From: an uncultured Sutterella sp. | GTDB taxonomy: Bacteria > Pseudomonadota > Gammaproteobacteria > Burkholderiales > Burkholderiaceae_F | Assembly: GCA_905198475.1 (NCBI GenBank) | Contig: CAJKCQ010000007.1 | Span: 1-52,003, forward strand | Direction: 5' to 3' | DNA length: 52,003 nt | Shown here: one piece after another, positions 17,393 to 25,381 of the stretch | Position numbering within the stretch: the stretch's first letter is position 1 | Layout: every line of letters starts with the position of its first letter | Translations under genes and position numbers: made by a program | Notes under the pieces: generated by a model | The model's database searches: none | Seen by the model: only the letters and a program-made list of their open reading frames with translations | What the model was told of the DNA's origin: nothing

Positions 17393-18829
17393 ATGCTCTA
17401 CATCTCGACGCGCGGCGCCGCGGAAGGCAAGACCTTCGCAGACATCGCCTTCGAGGGGTTCGCAAGCGACTGCGGCCTCTACGTCCCGGAAAGCTTCCCG
17501 AAGTTCACGGCCGAGGACATCGCGCTCCTGCGCGGCCGCGACTTCCCGAGCATCGCCTGGGAGGTGATGCGGCACTTCTGGACGCAGATCCCCGAGGCGG
17601 ACCTCTGGGCGCTCTGCCGCGACGCCTGGCAGCCGCAGAACTTCCCGAACGGGCGCGACCCCTTCAAGGCGCACGACGTCGCGCCGATCAAGTGGCTCAA
17701 GGACCAGGTGGGGATCTTTGAGCTCTCCAACGGCCCGACCCTCGCCTTCGACGACTTCAGCCTGCAGTTTCTGAAGCGCCTCCACGCGCGCCACCTCGGC
17801 ACGGAGGCGAAGAACCTCACGCTCGTGGGCGCCACGACGGGCGACATGGGCGCCGCCGCCGAATACGCCTTCGGCGAGCGCAAGGACACGCGCGTCGTGA
17901 TGCTCTCGCCCAAGGACCGCATGTCGAAGTTCCAGTCCGCGCAGCTCTACTCCGACCTCGACGAGAACGTGCTCAACCTCGAGGTGGAGGGAACGTTCGA
18001 CGACTGTCAGGAGCTCGTCTACGGCATTCTCGAGGACGACGACTTCCGCACCTCCAACGGGCTGGGCGCGGTCAACTCCTACCTCTGGGCGAGAATCGCC
18101 GTGCAGGTCGCGTGCTACTTCTACGCCTACATCCAGGCGACGGGCTCGCAGAGCGAGCCGGTGGTCTTCTGCGTGCCGTGCGGCAACTTCGGCAACGCCT
18201 ACGCGGGCGTCGTCGCCCGCAAGATGGGGCTTCCGATTCTGCGGATCCTCGTCGCGACGAACGAAAACGACGCGATGGACCGCTTCCTGCGCACGGGCGT
18301 CTACGCCCCGCGCCGGGCGAGCGAGACGGTCGCGACCTCCTCGCCCGCGATGGACATCTCGCGCGCGGCGAGCTTCGAGCGCTTCCTCTTCGAGGTCCTC
18401 GACCGCAACGGCGCGCGCATCCGCGAACTGATGGCCGAACTCGAGACGAAGGGGTCGTTCGCGCTCACGAACGAGGAGTACATGAAGGTGCGCCGTTCGG
18501 GCATTGCGGGCGGCACTTCCAACCACGCCAACCGCCTCGAGATCATCGAGTCGCTCAACATCGAGTACGCGACCACGATCGACCCGCACACGGCCGACTG
18601 CCTCTACACGGGCGTGTACCTCCACCCCGTCGGCGTGAAGACGATCTGCTTTGAGACCGTGCAGGCCGTGAAGTTCCCGAAGATGACGATGCAGGCGACG
18701 GGCCACACGGTGGAGCTCCCGCCCGCCTATGCGGACGTCTTCGAGCGCGAGCAGAGGAAGACCACGGTGCCCGTCGACGTGGAGAAGATCCGCGCGCTCG
18801 TCGCCGACTTCGCGAAGAAGCCGTGGTGA
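17393..18829 (+). CDS. Threonine synthase-like protein lacking the PLP lysine
   Basis: The 478-residue protein aligns by eye along its length with long-type threonine synthases, which turn O-phosphohomoserine into threonine using pyridoxal phosphate. It starts LYISTRGAAEGKTFADI and has FELSNGPTLAF, a phosphate-loop-like PCGNFGNAYAG, ATNENDAMDRFLRTG and SSPAMDISRAASFERF. The residue after PTLAF is normally the lysine that binds PLP (LAFKD). Here it is Asp120 (codon GAC at 17750-17752). The usual SGDTGSAAEYA is TGDMGAAAEYA, and GGLY near residue 28 is CGLY. The frame is otherwise intact. The ATG at 17393 has GGAG 9 nt upstream. The downstream mobB start overlaps the stop. Family membership is clear; catalytic activity as ThrC is doubtful, so I leave the symbol blank. 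Confidence 0.85.
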   Translation: MLYISTRGAAEGKTFADIAFEGFASDCGLYVPESFPKFTAEDIALLRGRDFPSIAWEVMRHFWTQIPEADLWALCRDAWQPQNFPNGRDPFKAHDVAPIKWLKDQVGIFELSNGPTLAFDDFSLQFLKRLHARHLGTEAKNLTLVGATTGDMGAAAEYAFGERKDTRVVMLSPKDRMSKFQSAQLYSDLDENVLNLEVEGTFDDCQELVYGILEDDDFRTSNGLGAVNSYLWARIAVQVACYFYAYIQATGSQSEPVVFCVPCGNFGNAYAGVVARKMGLPILRILVATNENDAMDRFLRTGVYAPRRASETVATSSPAMDISRAASFERFLFEVLDRNGARIRELMAELETKGSFALTNEEYMKVRRSGIAGGTSNHANRLEIIESLNIEYATTIDPHTADCLYTGVYLHPVGVKTICFETVQAVKFPKMTMQATGHTVELPPAYADVFEREQRKTTVPVDVEKIRALVADFAKKPW

Positions 18830-19350
18830 GGGCGGCCCGTCCCTTCGTCGTCGGCTTCGTCGGCCGCTCGGGCTCGGGGAAGACGACGCTCGCCGAAGCG
18901 GTCCTCAGGCGCCTCGTCGCCCGGGGGTACGTGGTGGCCGCCCTGAAGGACGCCCACCACGGCGTGGACCTCGACCGGCAGGGCAAGGACACCTGGCGCT
19001 ACCGGGAGGCGGGAGCCTCCCGCGTCGTGCTGCGCACCGCCGAGCGCTGGGCCGTGCTCGTCGAGACCCCGCGGGAACCCGCTTCCGTAGAGGCGCTCAT
19101 CGCCGAAACGGGGGAGGTGGACATCGTTCTCGTGGAGGGTTTCAAGCACGAGGGTTCCTTCCCTAGAATTGAGGTTCGCCGAAGGGCGGCGGCCGCCGAG
19201 CCGCCGCTCGCGCTCGAAGGTGCGCGGCCCGCGGCGGTCGCGACCGACTTCGAGGAGCCAGGGTTTGAGGGCGTGCCGCGCCTCGACGTCAACGACCCCG
19301 ATGCGGTCGCGGACTTCATCGAGACGCTCCTCGGCGCCGCACGCGCCTGA
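18826..19350 (+). CDS. mobB: Molybdopterin-guanine dinucleotide biosynthesis protein MobB
   Basis: A small P-loop GTPase that assists MobA in adding GMP to molybdenum cofactor. The protein has about 174 residues. It opens with VVGFVGRSGSGKTTLAEAV, a Walker A near residues 13-21. ALKDAHHGVDLDRQGKDTWRYR follows, the typical MobB pattern in which His and Asp contact nucleotide, and then DIVLVEGFKHEGSFPRIEV with the family's EGFK motif. The GTG at 18826 overlaps the upstream stop as GTGA; an in-frame GTG at 18823 is also possible. It is followed at 67 nt by moeA, in a mobB-moeA-moaD-moaE cluster. No mobA is seen here. Confidence 0.93.
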   Translation: MRAARPFVVGFVGRSGSGKTTLAEAVLRRLVARGYVVAALKDAHHGVDLDRQGKDTWRYREAGASRVVLRTAERWAVLVETPREPASVEALIAETGEVDIVLVEGFKHEGSFPRIEVRRRAAAAEPPLALEGARPAAVATDFEEPGFEGVPRLDVNDPDAVADFIETLLGAARA

Positions 19351-19417
19351 GGCGCGCGCCGCTCCCCCGGGAAGCGCTCCGGCGACCCCATTTCCCCGTT
19401 CGAGAAGGACTTTGCTG

Positions 19418-20623
19418 ATGATCACCTACGCCGAGGCCCTTGAGCTCCTCATGAAGGAGGCCGAGCCCATTGACGAGTCGGAGACGATTCCGCTCATGTA
19501 CTCCACCGGCCGCGTGCTCGCCGAAGACGTGGAGAGCATGATCGACGTGCCGGGCTGGGACAACTCGCAGATGGACGGCTACGCGCTCACCGCGGCGGAC
19601 CTCGCCCAGGCCTCAGAGGCCGCTCCGGTGCGGCTCCCTGTCGTCGAGCGCATCGCCGCGGGCAAGGTGGGCGCCGAGCTCGGGCGCGGCGGGTGCGCCC
19701 GCATCTTCACGGGCGCGCCGATGCCTGCGGGCGCCGACACCGTGGTGCCGCAGGAGGAGGTCGAGCGCGACGGAGACTGCGCGGTCTTCCGCGCCGCGCC
19801 CAAAACCGGCGCCTGGGTGCGCCGGCGCGGTTCGGACGTCTCCGCGGGGAAGGTGATCGTGAAGCGCGGCGAGCGCCTCACGCCCGCCGTGATCGGGCTC
19901 ATCGCCGCGGTCGGGCGCGCCTACGTCACGGTGTACCGCAAACTGCGCGTCGGGGTCTTCTTCTCGGGCGACGAACTCGTGCAGCCCGGCGAACCCCTCC
20001 GTCCGGGCGGCATTTACAACTCCAACCGCTTCATGCTGAGGAGCCTCCTGCAGACGCTCGGCTGCGAAGCGACCGACCTCGGCTCCATTCCCGACAACCT
20101 CGAGGCGACGAAGCGCGCGCTTCTTCACGCCGCGGAAACCTCCGACGTGATCCTCACGACGGGCGGCATGTCGGTGGGCGAAGAGGACCACATCAAGCCC
20201 GCCGTCGAGGCGCTCGGCCGCATCGACCTCTGGCGCGTGAAGTTGAAGCCCGGCAGGCCTCTCGCCTTCGGGCGCGTGGGCGAGGTTCCCTTCGTGGGGC
20301 TCCCCGGGAACCCCGTCTCCGGGTTCGTGATCTTCCTGATGATGGCGCGCCCCTTCCTCATGCGCTGCATGGGACTTTCGGCCGTACGCCTGCAGCCCCT
20401 CAAGATCCGCGCGGACTTTGACTGGGCGAAGCCCGGCGACCGTGAGGAGTTCGTGCGCGTGCGGCGCAACTTCGAGGGCGGGCTCGACCTCTACCACACG
20501 CAGAATTCGCAGGTGCTTTCGTCGTGCGCCTGGGCCGACGGCCTCGTGGACATCCCCGCGGGGGCATCGGTGGCGCGCGGCGACGTGGTCGACTACTACC
20601 CCTTCGCGCAGTTTTTTGCGTGA
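19418..20623 (+). CDS. moeA: Molybdopterin molybdenumtransferase MoeA
   Basis: MoeA inserts molybdate into adenylylated molybdopterin to give active molybdenum cofactor. The protein has 401 residues, near the family norm. Conserved parts include DNSQMDGYAL near residue 48, ARIFTGAPMPAGADTVVPQEE near 95-115, VGVFFSGDELVQPGEPL with the GDE loop near 185, and the MoCF-binding core TTGGMSVGEEDH near 250. LPGNPVSGFV near 290 and a C-terminal beta-barrel domain complete it. The ATG at 19418 has GAGAAGGA about 9 nt upstream. It sits between mobB and moaD on the same strand with short gaps, so all are probably one operon. The identification is secure. Confidence 0.95.
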   Translation: MITYAEALELLMKEAEPIDESETIPLMYSTGRVLAEDVESMIDVPGWDNSQMDGYALTAADLAQASEAAPVRLPVVERIAAGKVGAELGRGGCARIFTGAPMPAGADTVVPQEEVERDGDCAVFRAAPKTGAWVRRRGSDVSAGKVIVKRGERLTPAVIGLIAAVGRAYVTVYRKLRVGVFFSGDELVQPGEPLRPGGIYNSNRFMLRSLLQTLGCEATDLGSIPDNLEATKRALLHAAETSDVILTTGGMSVGEEDHIKPAVEALGRIDLWRVKLKPGRPLAFGRVGEVPFVGLPGNPVSGFVIFLMMARPFLMRCMGLSAVRLQPLKIRADFDWAKPGDREEFVRVRRNFEGGLDLYHTQNSQVLSSCAWADGLVDIPAGASVARGDVVDYYPFAQFFA

Positions 20624-20661
20624 CATCCCCGATTCGCCATTTTTTGAGAAGGAAACAGAAG

Positions 20662-20919
20662 TTGCAGATCAAGGTGCTCTATTTTGCAAGCTTGCGCGAC
20701 AAGGTCGGCCGCGGCGAAGAGACGGTTGAACTCCCGGGCGAAACGACGACGCTCGCGGGCGTGCGCGAGGCGCTCGTCGCCCGCGGCGCCCCCTGGGACA
20801 CGGCGTTCGCGAACCTCAGGCGCATCCGCGGCGCCGTGAATCAGGAGATGGCCGATGATGTCGCGGCCGTGAAGGCGGGCGACGAAGTCGCCTTCTTCCC
20901 GCCCGTCACCGGCGGCTGA
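20662..20919 (+). CDS. moaD: Molybdopterin synthase small subunit MoaD
   Basis: MoaD is the ubiquitin-like sulfur carrier of molybdopterin synthase; its C-terminal glycine becomes a thiocarboxylate. The protein has 85 residues and ends in the required Gly-Gly (FFPPVTGG). The beta-grasp fold starts IKVLYFASLRDKVG. The TTG at 20662 is chosen because GAGAAGGAA lies just upstream at 20646-20654 and it gives the canonical N-terminus. Frames upstream are out of character. The gene follows moeA by 38 nt and precedes moaE by 11 nt, matching the usual moaD-moaE pairing. A rare TTG start may set a lower translation rate. Confidence 0.93.
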   Translation: MQIKVLYFASLRDKVGRGEETVELPGETTTLAGVREALVARGAPWDTAFANLRRIRGAVNQEMADDVAAVKAGDEVAFFPPVTGG

Positions 20920-20930
20920 GGAGAGGCGCC

Positions 20931-21389
20931 GTGGCGAAGACCCTGATCCGCGTGGGCCCGGAGGACTTTTCCGTTGAAGCAGAGCTCGCGGCCGTGCGGC
21001 GCGAAAGCCCCTCGGCGGGCGGCGTCGTCTCGTTCGTTGGCGTCGTGCGCGACGCCAACGACGGCGCGCGCGTCTCCAAGATGACGCTCGAGCACTATCC
21101 GGGCATGACCGAGAAGGCGCTCGCGAAGATCGTCGAGAAGGCGCGCGAGCGCTTTCACCTCATCGACGTCGTGGTGATCCACCGCGTGGGCGAACTTCAG
21201 GTGGGCGATCAGATCGTGCTCTGCCTCGTCTCGGCCGCGCACCGCGGCGAAGCCTTCCAAGGGTGCGAGTACGTCATGGACTGGCTGAAGACCGAGGCGC
21301 CCTTCTGGAAGCGGGAGACCACGCCGGAGGGCGAGCACTGGGTGGACGCGCGGGAATCCGACGATCACGCCCGAGCCCGCTGGGCCTAG
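20931..21389 (+). CDS. moaE: Molybdopterin synthase catalytic subunit MoaE
   Basis: MoaE transfers two sulfurs from MoaD to precursor Z (cPMP), forming molybdopterin. The 152-residue protein has the family signatures GGVVSFVGVVRDAN near residue 26, LEHYPGMTEKAL near residue 45 and VVIHRVGELQVGD near residue 80. The catalytic lysines lie in the conserved MDWLKTEAPFWKRE segment near residue 115. It starts at a GTG with GGAGAGG just upstream. It ends the mobB-moeA-moaD-moaE cluster. The moaC and mogA/moaB genes needed for the same pathway are not in this window; moaA is 9 kb away on the other strand. Confidence 0.95.
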   Translation: MAKTLIRVGPEDFSVEAELAAVRRESPSAGGVVSFVGVVRDANDGARVSKMTLEHYPGMTEKALAKIVEKARERFHLIDVVVIHRVGELQVGDQIVLCLVSAAHRGEAFQGCEYVMDWLKTEAPFWKRETTPEGEHWVDARESDDHARARWA

Positions 21390-21463
21390 CGGAGCGGACC
21401 CAATCCCGTCCACTTGAATTTGCAACCCTTTGTAACGGGGCGCGTTCCTGCCGGGGACGCGCC

Positions 21464-21492
21464 CTTGAACTTTCTCGGGGCCGTCTCCATAT
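21464..21492 (+). promoter_or_regulatory. Sigma-32 type heat-shock promoter of clpB
   Basis: CTTGAA at 21464-21469 and CTCCATAT at 21485-21492 are separated by 15 nt. This matches the RpoH consensus (CTTGAA, 13-17 nt, CCCCATNT) very well. It lies about 100 nt upstream of clpB, a classical RpoH target. Confidence 0.8.
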
Positions 21493-21595
21493 GAATGTCA
21501 TGTCCGGGAGGGCGGGGCCCCGCTGAGGCGCCGCACTCCCGAATGAACCGCTGCGCCCGCGGGACGGGCGCGCGGCAAAAGGAGATTTCAGACAT

Positions 21596-24217
21596 ATGCG
21601 TCAAGACAAGCTCACGACGAAGTTCCAGGATGCCCTCGGAGAGGCGCAGTCCATTGCGCTCGCCCATGACAACCAGATCATGGAGCCCCTGCATCTCCTG
21701 AGTGCCGTCCTCGCCGACACCGAGGGTTCGAGCCGTAGCCTTCTCGAGCGTGCGGGCGTCAACATTGCGCGCCTCGCGCGCGACGTCAACGACGCCATCG
21801 ACCGTCTGCCGAAGGTGACGGGTCAGGGCGGTGACATCCAGGTTTCGCGCGACCTCATGAACCTCCTCAACCTCACGGAAAAGGAGGCGATGAAGGCGGG
21901 CGACGAGTTCATTTCGACCGAAATGTTCCTGCTCGCCCTCACGGAGGACCGCACGGAGGCCGGGCGCCTCGCCAAGGAGGCGGGCCTCACCCGCCGCGCG
22001 ATGGAGGAGGCGATCAAGGCCGTGCGCGGTTCCGACAAGGCGGACAACCCCGACGCCGAGAACCAGCGCGAGGCTCTGAAGAAGTACACGATCGACCTCA
22101 CGCAGCGCGCCCGCGAAGGCAGGCTCGACCCGGTGATCGGCCGCGACGACGAAATCCGCCGCACGATGCAGATTCTGCAGCGCCGCACGAAGAACAACCC
22201 CGTGCTGATCGGCGAACCGGGCGTCGGCAAGACCGCCGTCGTCGAGGGGCTCGCACAGCGCATCGTCAACAACGAAGTGCCCGATACGCTGCGCGGCAAG
22301 ACCATCCTCTCGCTCGACATGGCGGGCCTCATTGCGGGCGCCAAGTACCGCGGCGAGTTTGAAGAGCGCCTGAAGAAGCTCCTCAAGGAAGTGACCGACC
22401 AACAGGGCCGCGTGATTCTCTTCATCGACGAGATCCACACGGTCGTGGGCGCGGGCAAGACCGAAGGCAGCATGGACGCGGGCAACATGTTGAAGCCCGC
22501 CCTTGCGCGCGGCGAACTCCATGTGATCGGCGCCACGACGCTCGACGAGTACCGCAAGTACGTCGAGAAGGACGCCGCCCTTGAGCGCCGCTTCCAGAAG
22601 GTCATGGTCGACGAGCCCTCGGTTGAGGACACGATCGCCATTCTGCGCGGCCTGCAGGAGAAGTACGAGGCGCACCACGGCGTCGAGATCACGGACCCTG
22701 CGATCGTCGCGGCCGCCGAGCTCTCGCACCGCTACATCACCGACCGCTACCTCCCCGACAAGGCGATCGACCTGATCGATGAGGCCGCGGCCCGCGTGAA
22801 GATGGAGATCGACTCCAAGCCCGAGGCGCTCGACAAGCTCGACCGCCGTCTGATTCAACTCAAGATCGAGCGCGAGGCGATGAAGAAGGAGACGGACGAC
22901 GCCTCCAAGAAGCGCCTTGCCGCGATCGAAGAAGAAATCGCCAAGCTCTCGCGCGAGTACTCCGACCTCGAAGAGGTCTGGAAGAAGGAGAAGAGCGAAG
23001 CGTTGGGCGAGAAGTCCGTGCGCGACGAGATCGACCGCGTGCACCGTCAGATGGACGAGTACAAGAGGAAGGCCCAGTACGAGAAGCTCGCCGAGCTCCA
23101 GTACGCGGTTCTTCCGAAGCTTGAGGAGAAGCTCAAGCGCGCCGAAAAGGCCGAGGAGGAGACCCAGAAGGGCGAGGCGAAGACGGGTCCGAAGCTCCTG
23201 CGCACGAGCGTGGGCGCCGAAGAGATCGCCGAGGTCGTGAGCCGCGCCACGGGCATTCCGGTTTCGAAGATGATGGAGGGTGAACGTCAGAAGCTCCTGC
23301 ACATGGCCGAAGCCCTTGAGAAGCGCGTGGTCGGCCAGGACGAGGCGGTGCGCCGCGTCACGGAGACGATTCTGAGAAGCCGCGCCGGCCTCTCGGATCC
23401 GAACCGCCCGTACGGCAGCTTCCTCTTCCTCGGGCCCACGGGCGTGGGCAAGACCGAGCTCACGAAGGCGCTCGCCGAATTCCTCTTCGACACGGACGAG
23501 GCGATGATCCGCATCGACATGAGCGAGTTCATGGAGAAGCACAGCGTCGCACGTCTGATCGGTGCGCCTCCGGGATACGTCGGCTACGAAGAGGGCGGCT
23601 ACCTGACGGAGGCCGTCCGCAGGAAACCCTATTCGGTGATTCTTCTCGATGAAGTCGAGAAGGCCCATCCGGACGTCTTCAACGTGCTTCTGCAGGTCCT
23701 CGACGACGGCCGCATGACCGATGGTCAGGGCCGGACGGTGGACTTCAAGAACACCGTGATCGTCATGACGTCGAACCTCGGCGCCCATGAAATCATGGAG
23801 ATGACGGGCGAGCCGCACGAGAAGGTGAAGGACGCGGTGATGCAGGAGGTGCGCCAGCACTTCCGTCCCGAGTTCGTCAACCGCATCGACGAGATCGTGG
23901 TCTTCAATTCGCTCGACGCGGCGAACGTGAGGAAGATTGCCGAAATCCAGCTCACGTCGCTCAGGAAGCGCATGACCGAGCAGCAGATCGGGCTCGTCGT
24001 CACCGACGCCGCCCTGGATGAAATCGCCAAGGTCGGGTTCGATCCGCAGTTCGGCGCTCGGCCTCTGCGCCGCGCCATCCAGGACCGCATCGAGAACGGC
24101 ATCGCGCGGCTCCTGCTCGAAGGCAAGGCCGGTCCCGAGGACACCGTCAAGGTGGACGTGGCCGAAGAGGACTTCACCTTCACCGTCGAGAAAAAGACGG
24201 AGGAGAAGAAGGCCTGA
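21596..24217 (+). CDS. clpB: ATP-dependent disaggregase ClpB
   Basis: ClpB is the AAA+ hexameric chaperone that, with DnaK, extracts polypeptides from aggregates. The protein has 873 residues, the normal length. Clp-N repeats cover about residues 1-145. The first AAA+ domain has Walker A GEPGVGKT near residue 204 and IDEIHTVVGAGKTEGSMDAGN after it. The coiled-coil middle domain, marked by long Lys/Glu-rich stretches (about 410-525), distinguishes ClpB from ClpA and ClpC. The second AAA+ domain has GPTGVGKTEL near residue 610 and RIDMSEFMEKHSVARLIGAP. A strong ribosome binding site, AAAAGGAG, lies 11 nt before the ATG. A sigma-32 promoter lies upstream and a strong terminator downstream, so it is a single-gene heat-shock unit. 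Confidence 0.98.
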   Translation: MRQDKLTTKFQDALGEAQSIALAHDNQIMEPLHLLSAVLADTEGSSRSLLERAGVNIARLARDVNDAIDRLPKVTGQGGDIQVSRDLMNLLNLTEKEAMKAGDEFISTEMFLLALTEDRTEAGRLAKEAGLTRRAMEEAIKAVRGSDKADNPDAENQREALKKYTIDLTQRAREGRLDPVIGRDDEIRRTMQILQRRTKNNPVLIGEPGVGKTAVVEGLAQRIVNNEVPDTLRGKTILSLDMAGLIAGAKYRGEFEERLKKLLKEVTDQQGRVILFIDEIHTVVGAGKTEGSMDAGNMLKPALARGELHVIGATTLDEYRKYVEKDAALERRFQKVMVDEPSVEDTIAILRGLQEKYEAHHGVEITDPAIVAAAELSHRYITDRYLPDKAIDLIDEAAARVKMEIDSKPEALDKLDRRLIQLKIEREAMKKETDDASKKRLAAIEEEIAKLSREYSDLEEVWKKEKSEALGEKSVRDEIDRVHRQMDEYKRKAQYEKLAELQYAVLPKLEEKLKRAEKAEEETQKGEAKTGPKLLRTSVGAEEIAEVVSRATGIPVSKMMEGERQKLLHMAEALEKRVVGQDEAVRRVTETILRSRAGLSDPNRPYGSFLFLGPTGVGKTELTKALAEFLFDTDEAMIRIDMSEFMEKHSVARLIGAPPGYVGYEEGGYLTEAVRRKPYSVILLDEVEKAHPDVFNVLLQVLDDGRMTDGQGRTVDFKNTVIVMTSNLGAHEIMEMTGEPHEKVKDAVMQEVRQHFRPEFVNRIDEIVVFNSLDAANVRKIAEIQLTSLRKRMTEQQIGLVVTDAALDEIAKVGFDPQFGARPLRRAIQDRIENGIARLLLEGKAGPEDTVKVDVAEEDFTFTVEKKTEEKKA

Positions 24218-24279
24218 GGCGGGGATCCCGAAGCGGGCGGCGCCTGAGCCGCCCGCCTCTCCCGCCACCTCGGAAAGGA

Positions 24280-24327
24280 ACGGGCGGCGCGCCGGAGTTC
24301 AAAGCTCCGGCGCCGCCCGTTTTTTTC
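24280..24327 (+). terminator. Strong intrinsic terminator of clpB
   Basis: ACGGGCGGCG and GCCGGAG (24280-24297) pair with CTCCGGC and GCCGCCCGT, with one unpaired C and a 7-nt loop. Seven Ts follow directly. It is among the strongest terminators in the window. Confidence 0.9.
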
Positions 24328-24494
24328 GTCCTCCGGGCGCCCGGAATGCGCCCGTTCCATTCGCTGCGGGCGGCCTTGAGAGTTTCCCTGAGCTGCGCCG
24401 CCCCTTAAGGGAGCCGCAAGAAGGGCGGTCGAGAATCGCCCGAAAAGAATGAGGCCGCCGCCACCCCCGCGGCGTCCCGCAAAGGAGACTCGAA

Positions 24495-25274
24495 GTGAAA
24501 AAGACGGTTCTTGCGCTCGCCGCACTCGCCATCGTCGCCGGCGCCCAGGCGGCCGAAACCTCCCTCGTGCAGGTGCTCCCCGCCTGCAATGCGGACTTCT
24601 TCAAGGCCGTGGCGAAGGACAAGAACATCCCCGAGGCGCTCAAGATCCGCGAGGGCGAGATGGCCTATCTGAAGGTCTCGAAGCAGCCCCTCGACATCGT
24701 CACCCTGAAGAAGCCCTTCAAGGACGGCGGCCTCACGGTGACGGGGTACGTCTTCAACGACGAGATCATCCGCTATCCGGGCGTGCCCGACATGCACACC
24801 CACTTCTGGGGCCTCCTCGTGAAGGAGGACTGGAAGAAGGCCGTGGACGCCTTCAACATCGACTGGGAGGCCGTGGACTCGCGCCACATGTCCGCCCACG
24901 CGAACCGCATGACGGCGACCAATGCCGAGCGGCTCTGGCAGCCCTACAAGCGCCCGGACAACTATGAATACCCCGAGATGGGCGTCACCGAACGCGCCTT
25001 CCACATCCAGCCCTGGAACGGGCAGACGATGATCTTCTGCGGCATGCAGAGCGCGGGCGCCCCTGAGGAGGCGATCATCGCGGGCGTGCGCCCCGACCTC
25101 CTCTACGGCGAGAGCAAGGTGCCCATCCGTGAGGAGGAGATCGTGAAGGACCCGAAGAAGGCCGAGGGTGCGGCCGAGGCGTCCGGGAAGAAGCTCCCCG
25201 AAGGCCACCCGCAGATTCCCGCGGACGGCAAGCTCCCGGCGGGCCACCCCGACATCTCCGGCATGAAGAAGTAG
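24495..25274 (+). CDS. Secreted protein of unknown function with C-terminal GHP repeats
   Basis: I do not recognise the family. The 259-residue product has a clear signal peptide (VKKTVLALAALAIVAGAQAA, cleaved before ETSLVQ), so it is periplasmic or exported. The middle contains DMHTHFWGLLVKEDWKKAVD, with closely spaced His residues, and aromatic-rich stretches. A Lys/Glu-rich linker follows near residue 215. The tail has two related units, LPEGHPQIP and LPAGHPDIS. Proline-glycine-His-Pro tails of this sort occur in some periplasmic and cytochrome-related proteins, but there is no CxxCH haem motif here. It starts at GTG with AAAGGAG at 24481-24487. It stands alone between two terminators. Metal or haem contact through the His residues is conceivable but unproven. 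Confidence 0.75.
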   Translation: MKKTVLALAALAIVAGAQAAETSLVQVLPACNADFFKAVAKDKNIPEALKIREGEMAYLKVSKQPLDIVTLKKPFKDGGLTVTGYVFNDEIIRYPGVPDMHTHFWGLLVKEDWKKAVDAFNIDWEAVDSRHMSAHANRMTATNAERLWQPYKRPDNYEYPEMGVTERAFHIQPWNGQTMIFCGMQSAGAPEEAIIAGVRPDLLYGESKVPIREEEIVKDPKKAEGAAEASGKKLPEGHPQIPADGKLPAGHPDISGMKK

Positions 25275-25309
25275 GCGCTCACCAGCGGAAAACCTTTCGA
25301 CCAAGCGGC

Positions 25310-25354
25310 AAAGCCCCGGATCTCCCAAGAAGAGGAGCCGGGGCTTTGTTTTCG
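25310..25354 (+). terminator. Intrinsic terminator of the GHP-repeat gene
   Basis: AAAGCCCCGG (25310-25319) pairs perfectly with CCGGGGCTTT (25338-25347) across an 18-nt loop, and TTTGTTTTCG follows. It lies 35 nt after the stop. Confidence 0.8.
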
Positions 25355-25381
25355 TGGAGGCGCGCCTCTCGGCGCGCGTCC

